The notes under the pieces: model-generated
Told to the model about the DNA's origin: nothing
What the model saw: only the letters and a program-made list of their open reading frames with translations
Database searches by the model: none
Position numbers and translations under genes: made by a program
DNA from: an uncultured Lachnospiraceae bacterium
GTDB taxonomy: Bacteria; Bacillota; Clostridia; Lachnospirales; Lachnospiraceae
Assembly (NCBI GenBank): GCA_947367855.1
Contig: CANBFE010000001.1
Coordinates: 186,001 to 250,000 of the forward strand
DNA length: 64,000 nucleotides
Direction of reading: 5' to 3'
Part shown: positions 42,536 to 50,758 of the stretch, in pieces
Layout: each line of letters begins with the position of its first letter
Position numbering within the stretch: position 1 is the first letter of the stretch

Positions 42536-43473
42536 GAAGGAAGAATATTATTCTGACCGGCTTCATGGGCAGCGGAAAGACTTCCGTGGGGCTGAGGCTT
42601 TCCTACAGACTGCGCATGCCCGTGGAAGATACGGATAAGCTGATAGAGCGCAGGGCGGGATGCTCTGTGGCGGAGATTTTTGCGGAAAAGGGGGAGGACT
42701 GGTTCCGGGAGAGGGAGACGGAGCTGCTGAGGGAGCTCCCGGACAGGAAGCAGGGCAGGATTTACTCCCTGGGAGGCGGGACGCCGGTGAGGCCCGGGAA
42801 CCGGGAACTGCTGCGGCAGCTGGGAAAGGTGGTCTATCTGAGGGTAAGGCCGGAGACCGTGTATGAGCGCCTGAAGGGGGACGATACCAGACCGCTTCTG
42901 CAGTGTACGGATCCTCTGGGGCGCATCCGGCAGCTGATGGAGAGCCGGAGGGAGGCTTACGAATCGGCCGCCCATCTGGTTCTGGATACGGATGATATGA
43001 GCGTGGATGAAATTACGGAAAAAATAGCGGAGGAGATATACAGGATGAAACTTCTGGTCATAAACGGTCCCAATCTCAATTTCCTGGGCATCCGGGAGAA
43101 GAGTGTGTACGGCGCGGAGGATTATCAGTATCTGCTTGACCTGATCAGGAAAAAGGCGGAGGAGACTGGAAATGATATCACCGTGTTCCAGAGCAACCAT
43201 GAGGGGGCAATCATTGACAGGATTCAGGAGGCATATTTTGACGGAACGGAGGGGATTGTCATCAATCCAGGCGCCTATACCCATTACAGCTATGCCATCC
43301 GGGACGCCCTGGCCAGCATCACTGTGCCAAAGGTGGAGATCCACATCTCGGATATCACAAAGAGGGAGGATTTCCGTAAGGTTTCCGTGACTGCGCCCGT
43401 GTGCGACAGACAGATCTATGGACAGGGACTTGAGGGCTATCTTCAGGCCATAGACTTCATTCTGAATCGGTGA
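42532..43473 (+). CDS. shikimate kinase / type II 3-dehydroquinate dehydratase fusion
   Basis: One continuous 313-residue frame joins two enzymes. Residues 1-170 are shikimate kinase (Walker A GFMGSGKT, 10-17; LIERRAGCSVAEIFAEKG; SLGGGTPV). Residues 172-313 are type II dehydroquinase (KLLVINGPNLNFLG, RxxxxYG, THYSYAIRDAL with catalytic His, EIHISD). The second part begins at Met172 (43045), and a GGAGG at 43029-43033 stands 11 nt before it, so it could also be made as a free AroQ. The order aroE-aroK-aroQ covers three shikimate steps. Type II dehydroquinase usually forms a dodecamer, so a fusion has structural consequences. No frameshift is seen at the junction. Confidence 0.9.
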   Translation: MRRKNIILTGFMGSGKTSVGLRLSYRLRMPVEDTDKLIERRAGCSVAEIFAEKGEDWFRERETELLRELPDRKQGRIYSLGGGTPVRPGNRELLRQLGKVVYLRVRPETVYERLKGDDTRPLLQCTDPLGRIRQLMESRREAYESAAHLVLDTDDMSVDEITEKIAEEIYRMKLLVINGPNLNFLGIREKSVYGAEDYQYLLDLIRKKAEETGNDITVFQSNHEGAIIDRIQEAYFDGTEGIVINPGAYTHYSYAIRDALASITVPKVEIHISDITKREDFRKVSVTAPVCDRQIYGQGLEGYLQAIDFILNR

Positions 43474-43506
43474 AAATAGTTTTTTGCAACTTTTTTTCAA
43501 AAAGAG

Positions 43507-43535
43507 TTGAAATTTGTACTAATTTATATTAAACT
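43507..43535 (+). promoter_or_regulatory. promoter of efp
   Basis: TTGAAA (43507-43512), 17-nt spacer, TAAACT (43530-43535), about 45 nt before the efp ATG. Confidence 0.7.
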
Positions 43536-43579
43536 AATGGGGAATTATATTTGTGAGCGAAAATTAGGAGGAATATGAA

Positions 43580-44137
43580 ATGATTTCTGCAGGAGATTTC
43601 AGAAATGGTATCACCATTGAGTACGACAACAATGTATACCAGATCATCGAATTCCAGCATGTTAAACCTGGAAAGGGTGCAGCCTTCGTCAGGACCAAGC
43701 TGAAGAACGTCAAGAACGGCGGCGTGGTGGAGAAGACTTTCCGTCCTACCGAGAAGTGCCCCCAGGCCCGGATTGATAGAAAAGATATGCAGTATCTGTA
43801 TGCAGACGGAGATCTGTACTACTTTATGGATACCGAGAACTATGAGCAGATTGCCCTGAACCAGGATACCGTGGGTGATGCGCTGAAGTTTGTGAAGGAA
43901 AACGAGATGTGCAAGATCTGTTCCCATAACGGCAGCGTATTCTCCGTAGAGCCTCCTTTGTTTGTGGAACTTGAGATCACGGAGACGGAGCCCGGATTTA
44001 AGGGGGATACCGCTACCGGCGCATCCAAGCCTGCCACAGTGGAGACCGGGGCCCAGGTCAATGTGCCTCTGTTCGTAAACCAGGGTGACAAGATCAAGAT
44101 CGATACCAGGACGGGTGAGTATCTGTCCAGGGTATAA
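43580..44137 (+). CDS. efp: elongation factor P
   Basis: Rescues ribosomes stalled on polyproline. The protein is 185 residues with the KOW-like first domain and two OB domains. The loop tip is KPGKGAAF with Lys32, the usual site of post-translational modification. No EpmA/EpmB or YmfI-type modification gene is nearby, so the modification cannot be inferred. AGGAGG precedes the ATG and codons match those of the highly expressed butyrate genes. Confidence 0.97.
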   Translation: MISAGDFRNGITIEYDNNVYQIIEFQHVKPGKGAAFVRTKLKNVKNGGVVEKTFRPTEKCPQARIDRKDMQYLYADGDLYYFMDTENYEQIALNQDTVGDALKFVKENEMCKICSHNGSVFSVEPPLFVELEITETEPGFKGDTATGASKPATVETGAQVNVPLFVNQGDKIKIDTRTGEYLSRV

Positions 44138-44233
44138 GAGACTGCATATAGAGTTTCCATGCAGAATTTCTCCGGAAGAGATACCGGAATGCTGTAGGAT
44201 CCATATCCTATCGGACAATGTCAGTGATTTGAT

Positions 44234-44270
44234 AACCGCTCCGGCGCAGGTGCCGTCGGGCAGGGCGGTT
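44234..44270 (+). terminator. hairpin after efp, possible terminator
   Basis: AACCGC (44234-44239) pairs with GCGGTT (44265-44270), with an inner CGGC/GCCG stem. The tail TGTC is poor, so termination is likely partial. Two smaller stems (44142-44164 and 44195-44210) precede it. Confidence 0.5.
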
Positions 44271-44305
44271 TGTCAAAATCACCGGACGGCGCAGAGAGGA
44301 ATGGC

Positions 44306-45217
44306 ATGGAAAGAAATGAATTTGCAGAGAAGATCTGCAGGGCAGTGAGAAGAGAACTCGGTGAGGATTACCGGGTGGAAGTTAAGAAAGTCAGAAAGAA
44401 CAATGGCATTATCCACTATGGGCTTGTAATACTGGCCCGGAGTCAGAATGTTGCGCCAACCATTTATCTGGATGCTTTTCTGGAAGCATATGAGAGAGGG
44501 ACTCCTTTCAGCGAGCTGGTCCGTAGACTGCTGACAGTATACCGGAAGGATATCCCGGGGGATTCCGTGGATATGGAATTCTTCAAGTCTTTCGAACAGG
44601 TAAAGGACAGAATCTGCTACAGGCTGATCGGCAGGAAGGGAAACGAGGAGCTGCTGAGGGATGTGCCCTATATAGAATTTCTTGATCTGGCGGTATGCTT
44701 TTACTATGCATACCAGGGCAGCAGGCTGGGGGAGGGATCCATTCTGATCCATGATTCCCATATGAAGATGTGGGACACCTGTACGGCAGAGCTGCTCAGA
44801 CTGGCGGGAAAGAACACGCCGAGACTGTTTCCCTGGGTGTGCAGTTCCATAAAGGACATTCTGGCAGGTGTGGCAGAATGCGGAGGGAGCGGCGCGGGCG
44901 GGGAGTTTCCGAAGGAATGTTGGGAAGAGATTCCCATGCGGGTATTGAGCAATTCGAAGCGGATAAACGGGGCCGTATGCATGATTTATCCGGAATTACT
45001 GGCCAGACTGGCATTGGAGGAGGCGCGCAGCTTCTTTATCCTTCCCAGTTCCGTCCATGAGGTGATTCTCCTGGCGGATACCGGCAGAGGGGAAGCAGAG
45101 GCGTTTAAGAAGATGATAGTCGAGATCAATCATACCCAGGTCGCTCCGGAGGAGGTTCTTTCAGACAGTCTGTATTATTATGATTTTGCCGAAAAAAGGG
45201 TAAAAATAATTTTCTAA
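44306..45217 (+). CDS. DUF5688-family protein
   Basis: A 303-residue soluble protein that matches the DUF5688 family, common in Lachnospiraceae and without known function. Characteristic stretches are VKKVRKNNGIIHYGLVI near residue 25 and NVAPTIYLDAFLEAYERG. The C-terminal half contains SSVHEVILLADTG. ATG 44306 follows GAGAGGA (44293-44299); the longer open frame upstream (44270) has no site. It stands between efp and tRNA-Arg with no functional partner visible. Confidence 0.8.
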   Translation: MERNEFAEKICRAVRRELGEDYRVEVKKVRKNNGIIHYGLVILARSQNVAPTIYLDAFLEAYERGTPFSELVRRLLTVYRKDIPGDSVDMEFFKSFEQVKDRICYRLIGRKGNEELLRDVPYIEFLDLAVCFYYAYQGSRLGEGSILIHDSHMKMWDTCTAELLRLAGKNTPRLFPWVCSSIKDILAGVAECGGSGAGGEFPKECWEEIPMRVLSNSKRINGAVCMIYPELLARLALEEARSFFILPSSVHEVILLADTGRGEAEAFKKMIVEINHTQVAPEEVLSDSLYYYDFAEKRVKIIF

Positions 45218-45237
45218 AAAATTCCTTGAATTTGTGG

Positions 45238-45266
45238 TAGACATATTAAATATTTTGTGATATTAT
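45238..45266 (+). promoter_or_regulatory. promoter of tRNA-Arg
   Basis: TAGACA (45238-45243), 17-nt spacer, TATTAT (45261-45266). Predicted start near 45273 lies inside the left arm of the inverted repeat that brackets the tRNA. Confidence 0.7.
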
Positions 45267-45269
45267 AGT

Positions 45270-45384
45270 CAGAGCGATGTAACAATTTTGTAATATTTGC
45301 ATCCGTAGTCTAATGGATAGAACGAAGGCCTCCGACGCCTTTAATGCAGGTTCGATTCCTGTCGGATGCATTTACATCGCTCTG
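45270..45384 (+). repeat. 13-bp inverted repeat bracketing tRNA-Arg
   Basis: CAGAGCGATGTAA (45270-45282) and TTACATCGCTCTG (45372-45384) are perfect reverse complements. In the transcript the leader could pair with the trailer and enclose the tRNA, forming a processing stem. Confidence 0.9.
45299..45370 (+). tRNA. tRNA-Arg (anticodon CCG)
   Basis: 72-nt cloverleaf. Acceptor GCATCCG (45299-45305) pairs with CGGATGC (45363-45369). The anticodon stem AAGGC/GCCTT encloses CTCCGAC with CCG at 45332-45334. T-loop TTCGATT. CCA is not encoded. Reads the CGG arginine codon. Confidence 0.96.
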
Positions 45385-45407
45385 GCTTTAATAATGTCTT
45401 CTGTAAG

Positions 45408-45428
45408 AAAAGCCGCATGCGGCTTTTT
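45408..45428 (+). terminator. tRNA-Arg terminator
   Basis: AAAAGCCGC AT GCGGCTTTTT: palindromic stem with a tail of T residues, about 38 nt after the tRNA. Confidence 0.8.
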
Positions 45429-45489
45429 CGCTTATAGAATTCAGGCAGGACGTTATGCTGAAATACCACATTGAAAAGGAAGGTGCCAT

Positions 45490-46911
45490 ATGGGAAATGA
45501 CAAACTCACAACAGTTCGTGATTATATAGTTAAAAATTCAAAGTTTCTGTTTCCGGTGATTCTGATTGCCGTTGTGGCAATCACCGTTTCCATTGCATTA
45601 AATGCAGGCAGGGCAAAGGACGGGGAGGAAAGCAGTCCCCAGGAGATTCCGGAAGCGACGCAGGTTTCCGGGGAGGGTACGGAGGCCACAGACGAATCCG
45701 AATCCCTGCCGGAGGAAAGCGCTCCCAAAGAGGTTCCCCTGGTGGTCAATGAGGATGAGGCCATTAATGCGCTTGTGGTCCAGTATTACAATGCCATGGC
45801 CACAGGGGACAGCGCAGCGATGGCGGCAGTATTTGATGAGATATCGGAAAATGACCTGCTGCGGTATGAGGAGACGGCGAAATATCTGGACCGCTTTCCT
45901 GCTATAGAGGTTTATACCAAGCCTGGCCTTGTGGACGGGACTACAGTGGTATATGTGTACTACAGGCTTTGTTTCCTGAATCATGTGGAAGAGGTTCCGG
46001 GATGGCAGACCTTCTATGTGTGCCGGAATGAGGCAGGCGGCCTGTATATCAAGAATGAGGCGAACTTTACGGAAGAGGAGAAAGCTTATATCGTATCGGT
46101 TTCAGCCCAGGACGATGTGGTGGCGTTTAACAATCGTGTCTCTGTGGAATATAATGATCTGGCCACGCAGCATCCTGAACTGCTCAGCTACATGGGGGAG
46201 TTGGGAGAGCAGGTAAACGCCATGATCGGAGTGAGACTTGCAGAGGAGAACGTGGGTACCAGCGGAGCTCCCGCGGAGAATCCTGAGGGCGGCGAGGGCA
46301 CAGTGCCTCCTGCGGAGAATCCCGAGGGCGGCGAGGGCACAGTGCCTCCTGCGGAGAATCCTGAGGGCGGCGAGGGCACAGTGCCTCCTGCAGAGAACCC
46401 TGAGGGCGGCGAGGGCACAGTGCCTCCTGCAGAGAACCCCGAGGGCGGAGAGGGAGGAGCTCCCGCAGAGAATCCTGAGAGCGCTCCTGAGTCCCAGGCG
46501 CCTGCAGACATGGGACCCAGATATGCCACGGCAACCACCACGGTAAATGTCAGGAGCTCGGACAGTGAACAGGCCGATAAACTGGGCAAAGTGCCTGGTG
46601 GTACAAAGGTGCAGGTGCAGGAAGTACGTGTGAACGGTTGGAGCAAGATCGTCTTTGAAGGCGGAGAGGGATATGTGAAGTCGGAATATCTGCAGATGGA
46701 GGAAAGCGCAGACGGGCAGACCGTTATCGGAACCGTAACCGCCAATGAAAACGTGCGCATCCGTGGCGCGGCCAGTGAGGATGCAGAGCAGGTGGGATTG
46801 ATGGTTGGAGGCGACTCCCTGGAGCTTCTGGCCACAGAGAACGGTTGGTGTAAGGTTATCTACGACGGAAAGATCGGGTATGTGAAGTCCGATTTTGTGA
46901 CACAGCAGTAG
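45490..46911 (+). CDS. membrane-anchored protein with 13-residue repeats and two SH3 domains
   Basis: A 473-residue protein: short cytoplasmic start, one membrane helix (about 18-38), acidic linker, an unassigned globular region (about 85-250, with tyrosine-rich VVYVYYRLCFL), five or six PAENPEGGEGTVP repeats (261-332), then two SH3b domains (about 345-403 and 412-472, ending GYVKSDFVTQQ). SH3b domains would lie outside and probably bind the wall. It resembles the SH3 protein at 21255 in domain type but not in arrangement. Start ATG 45490 has AAGGAAGG upstream. Function unknown. Confidence 0.8.
   Translation: MGNDKLTTVRDYIVKNSKFLFPVILIAVVAITVSIALNAGRAKDGEESSPQEIPEATQVSGEGTEATDESESLPEESAPKEVPLVVNEDEAINALVVQYYNAMATGDSAAMAAVFDEISENDLLRYEETAKYLDRFPAIEVYTKPGLVDGTTVVYVYYRLCFLNHVEEVPGWQTFYVCRNEAGGLYIKNEANFTEEEKAYIVSVSAQDDVVAFNNRVSVEYNDLATQHPELLSYMGELGEQVNAMIGVRLAEENVGTSGAPAENPEGGEGTVPPAENPEGGEGTVPPAENPEGGEGTVPPAENPEGGEGTVPPAENPEGGEGGAPAENPESAPESQAPADMGPRYATATTTVNVRSSDSEQADKLGKVPGGTKVQVQEVRVNGWSKIVFEGGEGYVKSEYLQMEESADGQTVIGTVTANENVRIRGAASEDAEQVGLMVGGDSLELLATENGWCKVIYDGKIGYVKSDFVTQQ
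46270..46485 (+). repeat. 39-bp tandem coding repeat in the SH3 protein
   Basis: PAEN units start at 46270, 46309, 46348, 46387 and 46426 (39-bp steps) and at 46462 (36-bp step). The DNA copies are nearly identical, which makes the length prone to change by slippage. The glycine/glutamate/proline content suggests a flexible spacer between the anchor and the SH3 domains. Confidence 0.9.
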
Positions 46912-46950
46912 GAAAGTATGCTGTAACCGTATAAATTTCTGAAAAAAGGG

Positions 46951-46997
46951 AAGCCTTTTATGGAGAGCGGAAACCGTTTTCCATAGAAGGCTTTTTC
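46951..46997 (+). terminator. terminator after the SH3 protein
   Basis: AAGCCTTTTATGGA (46951-46964) pairs with TCCATAGAAGGCTT (46980-46993) with mismatches near the middle, then a T-run. Confidence 0.8.
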
Positions 46998-47076
46998 GGC
47001 GTCTGGCCGGAAAATACAGGGTTGGGAGGAAGACCCTGGAAATGTGTGGGGCGGCAGCCGGAGACAGGAGGATGGG

Positions 47077-47508
47077 ATGAAATCACAGGAAGCGATTATT
47101 TACAGGGAAATTCAGAAAAATACGGAAAATGCCATGAAGGCTATTGATACCATCTCAGGAAAGGTATATGATGATGATTTTGCGCTGCAGATTTCAAAAC
47201 AGTCCCTGAAATATGCAGAGATCTATAATGAAGCCTCCAGGCAGCTGGTGGAGGCAAAGGCAGGACGGTATCAGAGCACTGCGCTGTCCGATGCCCTGTT
47301 AAAGACCGGGATCCATTACAATACCCTGCTGAACACCAGCACAGGGCATATGGCGGAAATTATGATAAAGGAAAGCAATAACGGGATACTGGAGATGGAA
47401 AAGGTTTTAAAGCACAATGAAAGGGCGGGGGAGGGATCCGTGGCCCTGGCAAAGGAGCTGATTGATTTTCAGCAGAAGAATATAGCTGCCCTGAAGAGTT
47501 ATTTATAG
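47077..47508 (+). CDS. helical protein of unknown function, ferritin-like in appearance
   Basis: A 143-residue, all-helical protein with about four amphipathic helices and a pattern of Glu/His/Lys residues (KESNNGILEMEKVLKHNERAG near the end). It recalls a four-helix bundle, but I cannot identify an intact di-iron site, so 'ferritin-like' is only a description. AGGAGG precedes ATG 47077; an upstream in-frame ATG (47044) is rejected. The gene stands alone between two terminators or promoters. Confidence 0.6.
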   Translation: MKSQEAIIYREIQKNTENAMKAIDTISGKVYDDDFALQISKQSLKYAEIYNEASRQLVEAKAGRYQSTALSDALLKTGIHYNTLLNTSTGHMAEIMIKESNNGILEMEKVLKHNERAGEGSVALAKELIDFQQKNIAALKSYL

Positions 47509-47574
47509 GAATATCTTGTGCAACTCGACTAAAAAACTAAAAAACTCTTTTTCAATTTAGTGCATTAAAGCGTG

Positions 47575-47603
47575 TTGTGAATTTCTGGAATTAGGGGTAT
47601 AAT
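47575..47603 (+). promoter_or_regulatory. promoter of gdhA with a 135-nt leader
   Basis: TTGTGA (47575-47580), 17-nt spacer, consensus TATAAT (47598-47603). The leader to the gdhA ATG is about 135 nt and contains a stem between GGGGCACAGG (near 47627) and CCTGTGTCCCC (near 47645). Confidence 0.75.
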
Positions 47604-47744
47604 AAGTATTGGACGATGGCGTCAGGGGGCACAGGGCCGGAATCCTGTGTCCCCTTCACTATGCGCAGACCCACGCAGTGGAAATATGTCACTGACGTGA
47701 CGCACGGGCGTCCCGTACATACTATATAGAAGGAGGACATGTAA

Positions 47745-49088
47745 ATGTCATATGTTGATGAAGTATTTGATCTGGTAGTAGCCAGGAATCCTGCACAGCC
47801 CGAATTTCATCAGGCAGTGAAGGAGGTATTGGAGTCCCTCCGCGTGGTGATTGAGGCAAATGAGGAAAAATACCGCAGGGATGCTCTGCTGGAGCGTCTG
47901 GTAACCCCTGAAAGGCAGATCATTTTCCGGGTTCCCTGGGTGGATGACAAGGGACAGGTGCAGGTAAACAACGGTTTCCGCGTACAGTTTAATTCCGCCA
48001 TCGGTCCTTACAAGGGAGGACTGAGGCTGCATCCTAGCGTAAATCTGGGGATTATCAAGTTTTTGGGTTTCGAGCAGATCTTTAAGAATTCCCTCACCGG
48101 TCTTCCCATTGGCGGAGGCAAGGGCGGATCCGACTTTGATCCCAAGGGAAAATCGGACAGGGAGGTAATGGCATTCTGCCAGAGCTTTATCACGGAGCTG
48201 TATAAATACATCGGAGCCGATACGGATGTACCGGCAGGAGATATCGGAACCGGTGCCAGGGAAATCGGCTATATGTACGGCCAGTACAAAAGGCTGACAG
48301 GGCTGTATGAGGGTGTTCTCACCGGAAAAGGGCTTACCTACGGCGGTTCCCTGGCCAGAACGGAGGCTACGGGTTATGGTCTGCTGTATCTCACCCAGGA
48401 GATGCTGAAGTGCAACGGCAGGGATATTGCAGGCAGGACCATTGCAGTTTCCGGTGCAGGCAATGTGGCAATCTATGCCATCCAGAAGGCGCAGCAGCTG
48501 GGCGGAAATCCTGTGACATGCTCGGATTCCACGGGCTGGATCTATGATCCCCAGGGAATTGATGTGGCTCTGTTGAAGGAAGTAAAGGAAGTAAAGCGGG
48601 CAAGACTGACAGAGTATGCGGCAGCGAGACCCGGCGCCCAGTACCATGAGTGCGCCGAAGGAAGCAATGTGTGGACCGTGAAGTGTGACATTGCCCTTCC
48701 ATGCGCAACGCAGAATGAGCTGCACCTGAAGGATGCGCAGACTCTGGTGGCAAACGGATGCTTTGCCGTGGCGGAGGGCGCCAATATGCCTACTACCATG
48801 GAGGCAACGGAATATCTTCAGAAGAACGGTGTGCTGTTCTGCCCGGGAAAGGCATCCAACGCAGGCGGCGTTGCCACTTCGGCTCTGGAAATGAGCCAGA
48901 ACAGCGAGAGGCTGAGCTGGACTTTTGAGGAAGTAGATTCCAGGCTCCAGGGCATTATGGTAAATATTTTCCACAGCCTGGACGAGGCGGCTAAGAAGTT
49001 CGGCTGTGAGGGAAATTATGTCGCAGGAGCAAATATTGCCGGTTTCCTGAAGGTGGCGGAAGCCATGACTGCACAGGGTGTGGTATAG
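47745..49088 (+). CDS. gdhA: NADP-dependent glutamate dehydrogenase
   Basis: Makes glutamate from 2-oxoglutarate and ammonia. The protein has 447 residues, the bacterial hexameric size. Key stretches are FRVQFNSAIGPYKGGLRLHP, the catalytic lysine in PIGGGKGGSDFDPKGKS, PAGDIGTGAREIGYM and the dinucleotide-binding AVSGAGNVAIYAI. Start ATG 47745 follows AGGAGG by 8 nt. Own promoter with a structured leader. It converges on the chemoreceptor gene. Confidence 0.96.
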   Translation: MSYVDEVFDLVVARNPAQPEFHQAVKEVLESLRVVIEANEEKYRRDALLERLVTPERQIIFRVPWVDDKGQVQVNNGFRVQFNSAIGPYKGGLRLHPSVNLGIIKFLGFEQIFKNSLTGLPIGGGKGGSDFDPKGKSDREVMAFCQSFITELYKYIGADTDVPAGDIGTGAREIGYMYGQYKRLTGLYEGVLTGKGLTYGGSLARTEATGYGLLYLTQEMLKCNGRDIAGRTIAVSGAGNVAIYAIQKAQQLGGNPVTCSDSTGWIYDPQGIDVALLKEVKEVKRARLTEYAAARPGAQYHECAEGSNVWTVKCDIALPCATQNELHLKDAQTLVANGCFAVAEGANMPTTMEATEYLQKNGVLFCPGKASNAGGVATSALEMSQNSERLSWTFEEVDSRLQGIMVNIFHSLDEAAKKFGCEGNYVAGANIAGFLKVAEAMTAQGVV

Positions 49089-49115
49089 GAATCAGGGAAC
49101 GGACACAGATAAAAA

Positions 49116-49191
49116 CGGCTGCCCCGGCAGGATTCCGGATGCAGGATGGAAGGATTTTCCGTCCTGTACCGGCCCCATGCCGGGGCAGCCG
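49116..49191 (-). terminator. long-stem terminator between gdhA and the chemoreceptor
   Basis: CGGCTGCCCCGGCA (49116-49129) and TGCCGGGGCAGCCG (49178-49191) form a 14-bp perfect stem with an inner 9-bp stem. On the minus strand it is followed by TTTTT, so it probably ends the chemoreceptor transcript; on the plus strand the U-run is missing. Confidence 0.75.
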
Positions 49192-49204
49192 CATTGAGCA
49201 AATG

Positions 49205-50566
49205 TTACGGCTGCATATGTTCTTCTGTAATCTGAAGGATTCGCTCCATATCAGACAACAGTTCCCTGGAATAATTTTCTGCCTGCCAGTATACCTGTTC
49301 CGCTTCGGAATGCTTGCCGCTGTTGATGGCATTGATTACGGAAGCACCGTATTTATGGAACTTCTGGTGCTTGGCTCCCAAAGCCTCCCAGATGGGAAGA
49401 ACACCGGGGATATCCGGGGTCATGGCATAATAGAAATGACCGAAACCGCATTTGGAGGAATCCAGCTGCAGGGGAATGATGGTCTGTGTGTTTACCATTT
49501 TTTTCAGATTATCCAACCAGGTGTGGTGGGCGGATATGGCATTGCGCATATACTGCGCAAACTCCCTGTTTTCCAGGTGGAAGAAGGCATCTTTTGTCAT
49601 GGTTCCCATCTGCTTTATGCTGTCGTCCAGTGTCTTCTCGATTCCAACCACCGGTTTTGCGGCCTGAAACAGATCTTCGCCTACTTTCCGCATGAATTCG
49701 GAGCTCTCCACCAGCTGGTTTTGCATTTCTGCCATGGAACTGCTGATTTCCTCGCTGACTGCGGCGATGGAACTCATGGATTCATTGATTTTCGAGACAT
49801 ATTCCTGGCTTTCATTGTTCAGCTCCCACACATTTTTGATCTTTTCCGTCATGGTGATCAGGGAGTTGATGGTGTTGGAGGAACTGGTGACGCTCTTGTG
49901 GGAAGCGCTTTTCATATTTTTCACAAAGGATTCCATATTTGCAGTCAGGTTCTGGGTCTCCTGGGACAGTTCCCGGATTTCATTGGCGACAACGGAAAAT
50001 CCTTTTCCCGCGTCTCCGGCCCTTGCGGCTTCCACGGAGGCGTTCAGCGCCAGCAGATTGGTCTGCATGGAGATGGAGCCGATACCGGAAATGACGCCGC
50101 TGATGCGGTTGACAATTTCCACCAGTTCGTCCAGATCCTTCTGCATTTCCCGGGAAATGGCGATGGTCTGCTCGGAGAGTTCCTTTATATCGGTGAGCTC
50201 ATGTTGGCCGGATTCCATTTTCTGATACACTTCGTCGGTGGCTCCGGAGACTTTGACGATGGTATTTGTCAGCTCTTCCTGCTGGTTGCTTGAGACCCCC
50301 ATGGAAGCGCCGAAAATGGTTTCTGTGGCACTGGCCACCTTTTGGGAGATATCGATGATCTTATCCGTCTGATGCTGCATGGTCAGGTCCAGAGAGCTGA
50401 TCTGCATCACGGCGTTAATATTTTTTTCAAAAATTTCCGCAAACTGCTTTCTCCCTCTCAACAGTCGCTGGTAGATGCCGTTCAGTTCCGGTTCCCGGGA
50501 ATAATCGGTGGATTGCAATTCCGAAACGGCTTTCATCAGTGTGGCTTTTTTCTTTTTCACTGCCAT
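49205..50566 (-). CDS. cytosolic methyl-accepting chemotaxis protein with C-terminal CZB zinc domain
   Basis: A 453-residue chemoreceptor without any membrane segment. Residues 40-320 are the long helical signalling module; the tip contains QTNLLALNASVEAARAGDAG, the conserved hairpin. The C-terminal 120 residues are a chemoreceptor zinc-binding (CZB) domain with SAHHTWLDNL, KCGFGHFYY and a final KHxxFH pattern as metal ligands. CZB domains sense zinc or hypochlorous acid in studied cases. No che or flagellar genes are nearby. Start at 50566 has AGTGAGG upstream. Confidence 0.93.
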   Translation of the reverse strand: MAVKKKKATLMKAVSELQSTDYSREPELNGIYQRLLRGRKQFAEIFEKNINAVMQISSLDLTMQHQTDKIIDISQKVASATETIFGASMGVSSNQQEELTNTIVKVSGATDEVYQKMESGQHELTDIKELSEQTIAISREMQKDLDELVEIVNRISGVISGIGSISMQTNLLALNASVEAARAGDAGKGFSVVANEIRELSQETQNLTANMESFVKNMKSASHKSVTSSSNTINSLITMTEKIKNVWELNNESQEYVSKINESMSSIAAVSEEISSSMAEMQNQLVESSEFMRKVGEDLFQAAKPVVGIEKTLDDSIKQMGTMTKDAFFHLENREFAQYMRNAISAHHTWLDNLKKMVNTQTIIPLQLDSSKCGFGHFYYAMTPDIPGVLPIWEALGAKHQKFHKYGASVINAINSGKHSEAEQVYWQAENYSRELLSDMERILQITEEHMQP

Positions 50567-50610
50567 TGATACATCCTCACTTCTTTCTTTAGAATTAGTG
50601 GCTTTCTTTT

Positions 50611-50638
50611 ATGATACGATATTTCTGTTTTTTTGCAA
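50611..50638 (-). promoter_or_regulatory. promoter of the chemoreceptor gene
   Basis: On the minus strand TTGCAA (50633-50638), 16-nt spacer, TATCAT (50611-50616), about 45 nt before the start codon. Confidence 0.6.
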
Positions 50639-50758
50639 GTCTTTTTGTGATTTTTATTTCGGATATATTTTCCGGACGGGGAAAAAGAGGGGAAAAAGTG
50701 GATAAAATGCCGCAGATGTGATATAGTGAGAGGGAATGGCAGGGACAGGAGAGAGAAC

